This document shows positions 7,871 to 15,700 of a stretch of DNA of 36,496 nt, piece by piece. Each line of letters starts with the position of its first letter. The stretch's first letter is position 1. Origin of the DNA: Verrucomicrobiota bacterium (GTDB lineage: Bacteria; Verrucomicrobiota; Verrucomicrobiia; Opitutales; Opitutaceae); NCBI GenBank assembly GCA_023446735.1, contig JAEXPQ010000225.1:1-36496 (forward strand). The letters run 5' to 3'. The notes under the pieces are model-generated. The model saw only the letters and a program-made list of their open reading frames with translations. It was not told the origin of the DNA and made no database searches. A program made the position numbers and the translations under genes.

Positions 7871-8254
7871 TCACTCCTTGTCCAGTTCCCGCCAATGTTT
7901 CTCCAGCGCGCGCTGCACCTGTTCCAGCGGCACGCCGAGGCGCTTCGCCTCGACCACGAGCTTCTCCAGCTCGGCCCCAAGCAGGCCGGATTTCTCCGCC
8001 TTCCCGCCCACGCTGTTCGCCGCCACCACCGTGCCCACGGCCGGTGTCGCTACCAACACGCCCTGCTCCACCAGCTGCCCGACCACGCGGTGCGCCGTGT
8101 TCGGGTTGATCCGCAGCTCCTGGCTCAGCGCCCGCACCGAGGGAAACTTGTCGCCCGGCCGGAGCTGCCCCGAGACGACCGCCCGCTTCACCGCGAACAC
8201 GATCTGCTCCGCGATGGGGCCGCCGGCGATGATCTCGATGGTGAAAGGAAGCAC
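7871..8254 (-). CDS. GntR-family regulator, YtrA subfamily
   Basis: 127 residues from a GTG start: a short winged helix-turn-helix (PIAEQIVFAVKRAVVSGQLR, then PGDKFPSVRALSQELRINPN and TAHRVVGQLVEQGVL) plus a brief C-terminal helix rich in Glu/Leu. The short effector part is what defines the YtrA subfamily, whose members repress the ABC genes they precede. First gene of the regulator-ATPase-permease operon. The start has no Shine-Dalgarno; the palindromic sites sit directly upstream, so the message is probably nearly leaderless and self-repressed. Confidence 0.92.
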   Translation of the reverse strand: MLPFTIEIIAGGPIAEQIVFAVKRAVVSGQLRPGDKFPSVRALSQELRINPNTAHRVVGQLVEQGVLVATPAVGTVVAANSVGGKAEKSGLLGAELEKLVVEAKRLGVPLEQVQRALEKHWRELDKE

Positions 8255-8288
8255 TGTTCCACTGTTCTAGTGACAGTAGTACAGCTGT
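8253..8288. promoter_or_regulatory. Probable YtrA-type operator in front of the ABC operon
   Basis: ACTGT (8261-8265) and ACAGT (8273-8277) form an inverted repeat with a 7-bp spacer. A further ACTGT lies at 8253-8257 and the palindrome ACAGCTGT at 8281-8288. Overlapping ACTGT/ACAGT boxes immediately before the start of a YtrA-type regulator are the usual autoregulatory arrangement. No separate -35/-10 pair could be fixed. Confidence 0.55.
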
Positions 8289-8321
8289 CCAGCGGTTTCT
8301 TTCCACCGCCGCGGGCTCCGC

Positions 8322-8846
8322 TCACAATTGCTTGTAGAAGATCGCGTTCGTCGCGGGTGTGCCGTCGGGGTCGACCGCGTAGCCGGGGATGCCGCCCACG
8401 TAACGGTAGCCAAGTTTCTCGTAGAACGCCTTCGCCCCGCCAGCCCCTTCGCTTGTGTCGAGAAACAGGAGCCGCAGCGTGCGGCTGCGCGCCAACGCCT
8501 CGACCTCCGCCATCAGCCGGGTGCCGAGGTCGCGTCCGCGCAGCGCCGGCAGCACCATCAGCTTCTGCACCTCGGCGCGATGCCGGCCGTTGCGCCGCAA
8601 CGCTGGCGCGAGCTGCACACTGCCCGCAATCGCCCCACTCTCGTCGCGCACCACCAGCACGATGCTGGCGCCGGTCGCCACCGCGCGCAGCACGCCGTCC
8701 CAATACTCGGTCGCCTCCGCCTCCGTGATGTCGTCGAGAAACCCGATCGAAGCCCCGCCGCGCACGCAAGCGCACAGCAGCTCCGCGAGTTGCCGCCGCT
8801 CCGTCGTCGTCGGCTGCCGCCCAAGTTCCTCGATGCGAAAATTCAT
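8322..8846 (-). CDS. GNAT-family N-acetyltransferase
   Basis: 174 residues with the GNAT fold: the beta strands SIVLVVRDESGAIAGSVQL, the acetyl-CoA loop in VQKLMVLPALRGRDLGTRLM (the R-x-x-G-x-G/A type motif as RGRDLGTRL, about 103-111), and the C-terminal FYEKLGYRYVGGIPGYAVD. The late pattern 'GY...G..PGYA..PDG......FYK.L' is common in GNAT proteins near aminoglycoside and amino-acid N-acetyltransferases, but the substrate cannot be read. The ATG at MNFRIEELG was preferred over one 17 codons upstream because the extra residues are not domain-like. Single gene, divergent from the ROK kinase. Confidence 0.88.
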   Translation of the reverse strand: MNFRIEELGRQPTTTERRQLAELLCACVRGGASIGFLDDITEAEATEYWDGVLRAVATGASIVLVVRDESGAIAGSVQLAPALRRNGRHRAEVQKLMVLPALRGRDLGTRLMAEVEALARSRTLRLLFLDTSEGAGGAKAFYEKLGYRYVGGIPGYAVDPDGTPATNAIFYKQL

Positions 8847-8994
8847 CGCCCCGAGCCTGCCGCTCCCCACGTGGCCCGTCCATCCTCTGCTCCACATCTC
8901 CTTCGATTGCCACGTGCAGCACGCTCCCTAACGCTCTCGTTTCCTCGACGCGTCCCCCAATCGCAAACCGGCAACCCGAAATCGAAAATCCGTC

Positions 8995-10113
8995 ATGCTC
9001 CCCCTCGCCTCCGATCCGCGCATCGTCCTCACCCTCGACGCCGGTGGCTCCAGCTTTCGCTTCTCCGCCCGCCGCGGCCGCGAGCGCATCACCGATCTCG
9101 TGACGCTGCCCTCTGAAGGCGCCGACCTCGCGCGCTGCCTCGCCAACCTCGTCGAGGGCTTCACGCGCGCCCGCGCGGCGTGCCCCGAGCCGCCGGTGGC
9201 GATCAGCTTCGCGTTCCCCGGGCCCGCCGACTACCGCACCGGCATCATCGGCGACCTCACCAACCTCCCCGCCTTCCGCGGCGGGGTCGCGCTCGGGCCG
9301 ATGCTCGAGGCCAAGTTCGGCCTGCCCGTTTTCATCAACAACGACGGCGATCTCTTCGCCTACGGCGAGGCCATCGCGGGCTTCCTGCCGTGGGTGAACG
9401 ACCAGCTCGCGCAGGCCGGCAGCCCGCGCCGCTTCGAGAACCTCCTGGGCGTCACGCTTGGCACCGGCTTCGGCGGCGGCATCGTGCGCCGCGGCGAGCT
9501 CCTCACCGGCGACAACTCCATGGCCGCCGAGATTTGCATGCTGCGCAACAAGCGCGATCCGCACTGGAACGCCGAGGAGGGCGCCAGCATCCGCGCCGTC
9601 CGCCGCGCCTACGCCGAGAGCGCCGGTATCCCGTTTTCCGACGCCCCGAATCCCCGCGAGATCGAGGAGATCGCGCTGGGCAAACGCGAAGGCAACGCAA
9701 CCGCCGCCGCCGAAGCCTATCGCCGCATCGGCGAAGTCGTGGGCGACGCCCTCGCGCACGCGCTCACGCTCGTCGACGGCCTGGCCGTGATCGGCGGCGG
9801 CCTGTCGGCCGCCGGTCAGCTCTACCTGCCCGCGCTCCTCGCGGAGTTGAATGGCACCTACGCCACGCCCGCCGGCGGTACCCGCCGCCGTCTCGTCCAG
9901 CAAGCCTTCAACCTCGAGGACTCCGCGCAGCTCGCCACCTTCCTCCGCGGCGCCACCCACGAGATCGCCGTGCCCGGCACCGACCGCAAGATCGCCTACG
10001 ATCCGCTCGCGCGCATCGGGGTCGGTGTATCGCGTCTCGGCACCAGCGAAGCCATCGCCCTCGGCGCCCACGCCTACGCGCTCCGGCAGCTCGACGGGAT
10101 CGACCAGCGTTGA
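8995..10113 (+). CDS. ROK-family sugar kinase (variant without zinc motif)
   Basis: 372 residues of the ROK/ASKHA fold. The phosphate-1 motif is LTLDAGGSSFRFS (12-24), then ISFAFPGPADY, and FINNDGDLFAYGEA supplies the catalytic Asp. GVTLGTGFGGGIV is the phosphate-2 loop and LAVIGGGLS the adenosine motif. ROK kinases phosphorylate hexoses such as glucose, fructose or N-acetylated sugars. Unlike most of them it has no CxCGxxGC zinc motif: the corresponding stretch reads AAEICMLRNKRDPHWNAEEG. The C-terminal part is also longer than usual. An AACCCGAAA repeat ends 14 nt before the start codon. Single gene. Confidence 0.88.
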   Translation: MLPLASDPRIVLTLDAGGSSFRFSARRGRERITDLVTLPSEGADLARCLANLVEGFTRARAACPEPPVAISFAFPGPADYRTGIIGDLTNLPAFRGGVALGPMLEAKFGLPVFINNDGDLFAYGEAIAGFLPWVNDQLAQAGSPRRFENLLGVTLGTGFGGGIVRRGELLTGDNSMAAEICMLRNKRDPHWNAEEGASIRAVRRAYAESAGIPFSDAPNPREIEEIALGKREGNATAAAEAYRRIGEVVGDALAHALTLVDGLAVIGGGLSAAGQLYLPALLAELNGTYATPAGGTRRRLVQQAFNLEDSAQLATFLRGATHEIAVPGTDRKIAYDPLARIGVGVSRLGTSEAIALGAHAYALRQLDGIDQR

Positions 10114-10310
10114 TATCGCTGCGTGGGACGTCGAAGGGGCACGCACTCACGCATCCGCTGCACGCCCCGCTGGCGGGCCGAGCACTCGCAGCTTCGTCCG
10201 CAGGTCGAAGCCGCCGGACCGGTGCGTTCCAGGAGGCCGGCGAACGAGCGGCAGCTTCTTGGGACAACGTCGACGCCGTTTCATGCACCGCCGCCAGCCC
10301 TCGGCCGTCG

Positions 10311-10955
10311 TCACCGCCCGCCCGAGTACACCTCCGGCAACACCGCCAGCGCGGACAGCGGCGCGAGCATCGTCTTCACGCGCTCGACCACGCCGGAATC
10401 GGCGAAGGAACCGAGTTCCGCGTACACGATCTCGCCGCCGGCGAGCTTCACGTTCGCGCCCATGCCCCGCTGCGGCCAACACCGGAGCAACTCCGCGCGC
10501 AACTCCGGCAGCAACGCCGCCCGGAGGTACTCCGGGGCGTTGGTCTTCACCACGAACCGGCCGTCGAAGACCGGCTCGCCCACCTGCACGTCCTGCATTC
10601 CGAGCATCACGCCGAAAGCAGTCAGAAAGTTCTGCGCGCCGAGCTGAAGGGTGAGCCCCTGCGGGTTCGCGCAGGCCAGACCCATCGCGTTCCAACTTTG
10701 CCGACTCTTCCCGGACCCGGTCGAGAAGGTGAAGAGACGCAGCTCCCGGCCGCCGTGCCGGCCGCTCACCGTCGGCGCCAACGGGATGATTCCCAGCGCC
10801 GGCGGCCTCTCGCGCAACTGCAGGCCGAGGTCGCGCGCGAGGGCCGCGAGATTCGCGCTGGTCCGATTCCCCTGCCACCGCCCCAGCAGCACCGCTCCGC
10901 CCACCACCACCACCAGCACGCCGAAAAAGAACACCAGTCCGATGAGAGGATTCAT
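10311..10955 (-). CDS. Membrane-anchored protein of unknown function
   Basis: 214 residues. One N-terminal membrane helix (about 3-25, MNPLIGLVFFFGVLVVVVGG) is followed by LLGRWQGNRTSANLAALARD and a soluble domain with alternating beta-like stretches, for example GRHGGRELRLFTFSTGSG and GANVKLAGGEIVYAELGSF. I do not recognise the family. The tail is predicted to be cytoplasmic or periplasmic depending on the orientation of the single helix; the positive charges after the helix favour a cytoplasmic domain. It converges with the ROK kinase and diverges from the gene at 11236. An ATG three codons upstream exists, but spacing to GGAATG favours the start given. Confidence 0.6.
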   Translation of the reverse strand: MNPLIGLVFFFGVLVVVVGGAVLLGRWQGNRTSANLAALARDLGLQLRERPPALGIIPLAPTVSGRHGGRELRLFTFSTGSGKSRQSWNAMGLACANPQGLTLQLGAQNFLTAFGVMLGMQDVQVGEPVFDGRFVVKTNAPEYLRAALLPELRAELLRCWPQRGMGANVKLAGGEIVYAELGSFADSGVVERVKTMLAPLSALAVLPEVYSGGR

Positions 10956-11033
10956 GGAGTGCATTCCAGCGGCGCGTGACGACAGCGTCAACACGAGCGC
11001 CACGTCCGCAGGACGCCCCCGCCTCGCCCGTCC

Positions 11034-11071
11034 CGGATGTTTGCCCTCACGGTCGTGAGGGCAAACATCCG
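11034..11071. repeat. Perfect 38-bp palindrome (18-bp arms, 2-nt centre)
   Basis: The arms run from 11034 to 11051 and from 11054 to 11071 and are exact complements; the left arm is CGGATGTTTGCCCTCACG and the centre is GT. It lies in the 280-bp divergent gap between the genes at 10955 and 11236. No T-run follows on either strand, so it is not an ordinary terminator. Confidence 0.8.
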
Positions 11072-11235
11072 CAGCCATCGAGCCGGGCTTCGCCGGCCGC
11101 TGTCGCCCTCTGTCGGGCTCGGGTGGCGAAACGGCTCCCGCTCGATCCCGTCGAACCGCCAACCCGACGGCGCGCGGGATCCGGCGGGCGGGAATAGTGT
11201 CACCAGGAACCGGACTTCCGTCTCCGATCCCCGCC

Positions 11236-11781
11236 ATGAAGGTCGAGAGTTCTGTCGCGATCGTCAGAGAACGCCGACGCCTGATCGTGGGAACGGCGGC
11301 ATTGGTGCTCGCCGCGCTGGCGCTCGTGCTGGCGGGCCTCCGCTGGTTCGCGCGGGAGGAAGAACGGCGCATGGAACTGTTGCAGGATGCGGTCCGGGAG
11401 AACTCGGAGTCGGTCGGCCGGATGGTGCGCGAGAGCGAGGAGGCCGTGCGGAAAGTGCAGGCGCGAGCCGAAGCGGAGATCAAATCGGTGGACCGGCGGC
11501 GGCAGCGCGCGTTGATGGACGAGGATGCGCGTCAATTGGCGGGAGCGGCGCAGCAGTATTTCATGGAGAGCGCGAACGCCGTCGTCGCGGTGAACTACGA
11601 TCCGCGCACCGGCGCGCTCGGCGGACCGGTGGCGACGTATCTGCCGCGAATCGCGCCCGGATATGCCGCGGTTCCCGCGCAGCTGGCATTGACCGGGAGC
11701 TTCTCGCTCGATCATCCGAACGTCGGCTCGGTTCGTCGGTATCACGAAGATGGACGCCCAGTGGCCGATGGTCCGGAGTAG
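11236..11781 (+). CDS. Membrane-anchored coiled-coil protein with pilin-tail-like domain
   Basis: 181 residues. A basic N-terminus (RERRR at 11-15) precedes a single membrane helix (about 16-36). A charged helical stalk follows (40-92, EEERRMELLQDAVRENSESV and similar). The C-terminal globular part (about 96-176) starts DEDARQLAGAAQQYFMES and continues with AVVAVNYDPRTGALGGPV and YLPRIAPGY. That opening resembles the 'ARQLA.AA.QYFLE.G......LVGP..Y' pattern of the C-terminal domain of verrucomicrobial type IV pilin-like proteins, but there is no prepilin cleavage site. Probable topology is N-in with the domain in the periplasm. Function unknown. The gene at 11920 follows in the same direction after 138 nt. 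Confidence 0.65.
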   Translation: MKVESSVAIVRERRRLIVGTAALVLAALALVLAGLRWFAREEERRMELLQDAVRENSESVGRMVRESEEAVRKVQARAEAEIKSVDRRRQRALMDEDARQLAGAAQQYFMESANAVVAVNYDPRTGALGGPVATYLPRIAPGYAAVPAQLALTGSFSLDHPNVGSVRRYHEDGRPVADGPE

Positions 11782-11919
11782 CGCGCCGCGGGGATGCATG
11801 CCACAAAGAGCAGAACGCCCTACTGCCGCCTCCGGCCCGGTTCGAGCGGCGAAACGGTCCCGCCCTGGCCGAAACGGGAACGCGAATCGACGCAGGCCAT
11901 TCTCCCTGATTCTTCCACC

Positions 11920-12642
11920 ATGAATAGACTCTTGTTGTTACTGTTCGGAGCGACCTTGGCCGGACCCGCTCTATCCGCAGCGGATATCGCCCTCGCGGAC
12001 GGTCGCGTCTTCCACGACGCGCAGATCCTGTCCCAATCGGCCCGCACGGTTGTGATCCGCCATGCCGGCGGACTCGTCTCGGTCGGGAAGCAACTACTCC
12101 CATCCGAGCTGCGGGACCGGTATCCAATCGACGAAGCGGCGGCCCAACTCGCCGAGCAGCGCGCCGGCGAGGCGGCCCGCCAGGCCGCGGCGAAAGTCGA
12201 TGCGGCGGCAGCCGAAGGGGCGCAGGCCCAGCAGGCCTCGTTGACAGCGGAAACAGAGGCGGCCCGGCGCACGATGGCCTCGGCGGAGAGGCTCCGACTC
12301 CAGGAAATGCGAATCGACGCGGCGCGACGGGTGGAACGCTACTTCCGCGAGCGCACCCGTTCCGCAATCCAAGAGACCGGCTGCTCCGCCCACATTCTCG
12401 AATTCAGGCCGATGAACGGAGTCGCCGGCCCCTGGTTGGTGAGCGGCACCGTGACGATCACGACCTACATCCGCCGCGAACAGCCGCGTCATGCCGAGAA
12501 CACTTCCGCGAATGGCCTGACCACCCGGACGCACCATGAGCCCTCGCGTCTTCTGGTTCCGGATTCCGAGGAAACGAAGTCCTTCCAAGCGATCTACTCC
12601 GCGGAGGGCGCGGAGCCGACCCTGACCATCACCTCGTCGTGA
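11920..12642 (+). CDS. Secreted protein with N-terminal beta module, unknown
   Basis: 240 residues. Signal peptide MNRLLLLLFGATLAGPALSA with probable cleavage after residue 20. Residues 22-68 form a small beta module (DIALADGRVFHDAQILSQSA, then VVIRHAGGLVSVGKQLLPSE) of a kind repeated in many secreted verrucomicrobial and planctomycete proteins: a stated 'key', then 'V.I.H..G...V....LP.ELR..Y'. Residues 71-140 are an Ala/Glu/Arg-rich helix, probably a coiled coil. The rest (150-240) is a beta-rich domain (WLVSGTVTITTYIRREQP). Periplasmic. It follows the pilin-tail-like gene; both are short envelope proteins with helical stalks. Function unknown. Confidence 0.7.
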   Translation: MNRLLLLLFGATLAGPALSAADIALADGRVFHDAQILSQSARTVVIRHAGGLVSVGKQLLPSELRDRYPIDEAAAQLAEQRAGEAARQAAAKVDAAAAEGAQAQQASLTAETEAARRTMASAERLRLQEMRIDAARRVERYFRERTRSAIQETGCSAHILEFRPMNGVAGPWLVSGTVTITTYIRREQPRHAENTSANGLTTRTHHEPSRLLVPDSEETKSFQAIYSAEGAEPTLTITSS

Positions 12643-12649
12643 ACCGCCA

Positions 12650-12679
12650 ACGCCCGTTGGCGAGCCAAACAACGGGCGT
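12650..12679. terminator. Stem-loop between convergent genes
   Basis: The 10-bp arms ACGCCCGTTG (12650-12659) and CAACGGGCGT (12670-12679) surround a 10-nt loop, 8 nt after the stop of the secreted-protein gene and 26 nt before the stop of the giant gene. There is no T-run, so intrinsic termination is uncertain; it may only mark transcript ends. Confidence 0.5.
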
Positions 12680-12705
12680 CGCTCCCGCAGAAACACATCA
12701 TTGTG

Positions 12706-15700
12706 TCACCTCCGCCAGGCCAGCGGGATCGCGGCGATTCCGGCGATCGCGAGGAGGAGCACGGCGGCGGTCACGTAGGGCGGGCGCGCGGTGCGGGCGA
12801 GGGAGATCGTGAGCTGCAGGGGCTTGTCGCCCTCGACCTGCAGGCTGCGGGTGAAGGTGAAGACCCGGCCGCGCTCGCTGAGCGTCACGTCGATCGCGCG
12901 GGGCGCCGGCTCGGCGGCGAGCTGCTGGTCGACGAGCCGGTCGGCGATGCCGCGCAGCGCGGTGTTCTCGTCGGCCGAGTTGCCCATGAGCAGCTGGTCG
13001 ACCTGCGCAGGATCGAAGTTCACCTGCCCCTGCATGAACGGATTGAGGCTGGCGGCCTGCTCAAGCTGCTCGTTGCGCGCGGCGTCGACCCGGTTGTCGA
13101 GGTACATGCGCTGGCGCCGGGTGTTGAGGCCGAGCACGGTCTGCTGCGTCTTCAGATTGCGGAGCTGCACGCGAGCGTCCTCGTTGGCGGCCTCGTCGAG
13201 GGCTTGCGTGTTGTAGGCGCGGGCGAGCACCTCGCCGGCCTTTTGCTGGTCGCCCTTCTGCATGAGCTGGTTCGCCTCCTCGAGCATCGCCACGGCCTTC
13301 TTCGACTCGGCCGAGCGCTTCGTGAAGACCGAGCTCTGGTAGTCGGCCACGCTGAACGACCCGCTGTAGCGCTCCTCGCGCAGCCGCAGCCCGCCGCCGT
13401 AGCTCGCGAGCTCGTAGCCGGTCGGCAGCACCACGCGCCAGGACACGTTCTCCAACGGCACGTTGAGCCGCGGCCCGATCAGCGCGACATCGCCCGAGCC
13501 GCCCGCCGGGGCGGAGTAAACGACGCGCACCGTCGCCGCGCGTTCGCCGGCGGAGCTCGGAGTCACGTGGAAAAGGAACGCATCGCCTTCGCGCACGACC
13601 GCGACGCTCTCGCCGTTGACGAACGTGTTGAAGAGCGCCGCCCCCTCCGGCAGCCGCATGCGCAGCGTGCTCTTCTCGAGCACATCCACGCGCAGGTCGA
13701 CCGCCGTGAGGCTGGCTCCGGTCGGCGAGAACAGCGTCGTGAGCTCGCCCTGCGTCACGCGCAGCTTGAGCGCCTCGGCGACCGCGTGGCGGCGCACCGT
13801 CACGGATAGCGGGCCCTCGGCCTCGGCCACCCGGAAGCACAACGCCGGCACGCTGCGGTCGGTACGGTTCTGGAGGAACGCGGGCACCGCGCTCCAGTCC
13901 GTCCGCGCCCAGCCGCGCGGGAGCGCGCCGGTCTCGAGCTCGAGCCGGCCGCCCGCGCGCACGGCGGCAAACTGCGCCGCCTGCCGCACGCCGACAAACT
14001 CCGGCACGGCCACCGTCTCCAGTTTCTGGTCTCCGGTGGACGGCCCCTGGAACTCGATCTGCACGTCGGTCTCGCCGGCGATCCCGCGCTGGAGGCGGAT
14101 CTCCCAGGTGTCGTCGCTGCCGGCCACGCGCACCAGGTCGCTCACCGCGGCACCGGTGGCGCGCACCGTGCGGGCGCGCTCCTCGCCGAGGCCGGGCAGC
14201 TTCACGCGGAACTGTTTCACCGCGGCGTTCTCCACGCGGTAGCGCAGCGCGAGCCGCACGAGCGTCTGGCCCTCGCGCACCGTCGTCTCCTGGAGTGACT
14301 GCACGGTCACCCACGGGTCGAGCGCCTCGATGCCGAGCTTCACCGACCAGTCCTCCTGCAACAACCGGAACGCCAGCGTGCCCGGCTGCAGGCCGCCGCC
14401 CTGCCGCGGGTCGAGCTGCGTGACCTTCTCGCGTTCCACGGCGCGCAGGCGCAGGCCCTTGCCGGGCACGATGAGCGCCTCGCCGGTCTGGCGCGTGGCC
14501 TCGCGTATCTGGAGATGTGGCACACGCCAGGCCTCCTGCGCGCGGGGCGCGGCGCCGGCGAGCGTGAGGGCGAACGTCTCGTCGCCGATGGTCTGACCGT
14601 TGAGATGCAGCGTCACGATCCGCCGTCCTTCCTCCTGCGCCTCGGTCCAGTGGCTGAGCGCCGAGCCGCTGAGCGCCTCGACCTCCAGGCCGTCCGGAAG
14701 CGCGAAGCTGAGCTTGAACAAGCCCACGCGGGTGATCGCCGCCGCCAGATCCACCGCCATCACCAGACGATCGTCGTCGAGCGACAGCACCTGCCGGCCG
14801 GTCACGCGCACCTCGGGCGCGACCGGGGCGATCTTCAGGGAAACGCTGCCGCCGCCCTGCCCGTAGCGCCACACCTGCTGGAGCGTGGCCGCAGACTCGC
14901 CGTCCTTGCCCTCGGGCAGGAGCTCTGAATCAAAGTCCTCGATGTTCACCGCGGAGAGCCCGACGGCGCGCACGCTCTCCGGCTGCGCATCGCCGCCGAA
15001 GGCCAGCGCGAGCGTGCCGACATCGCCCGCGGCGCCGGCCACGCGCAGCGGCTCGAGCGTGAGATCGAACGGCAGCGCGCCGGTGCCAAGTTGCGCCAGG
15101 ATCCCCAGGTTGAACTGGCGCTCCTGCGGCGACGCCAACGTGATCTGGAGCCGGCGCTTGTCCGGATCGAACCGCCACGAGGAGACCTCGGCATCCTCGC
15201 CCTTCACCTCGCCGACCGTCAGGCCGACGGGCACCTCGAGCACGAGTGAGCCCACACGGCCCTGCACCGGGCGGATCGAGGCGAGCACGCGCGCGTTCAC
15301 CACGCCCGGGCCGGGCAGGAAGAGCTGCGAGGTCTCCGCGAAGAACTGCGTGGTCTCGGTGGCGAGGTCGCGCCGCTTCGGCACGATGCGCACGCGCGGC
15401 TCCGCCTGCGGCGAGAAGACGAGCGTCGCGCCACTGCGGCCGTCACCGAGATTCGGAGTCGCCGTCACCTGTACCGCGTGGTCCGAGGAGAACTCCCAAC
15501 CGCCCTGGTCGAGCGAGACGGCCACGCGCTGCACGATCGCCGGACCGCTCGGCAGCGCGATCTCGGTACGATCTTTGCCGGCGGCCAGCTCGAAGCGCAC
15601 GCGGGCCGTGAGCAGGCCGTCGCGTTCGGGGGCCACGAAATACGAAGTCCGCCCGTCGAGCTCGGCCTTGCCGAGGCGCAGGCCGTCGGCCTTGAACTCG

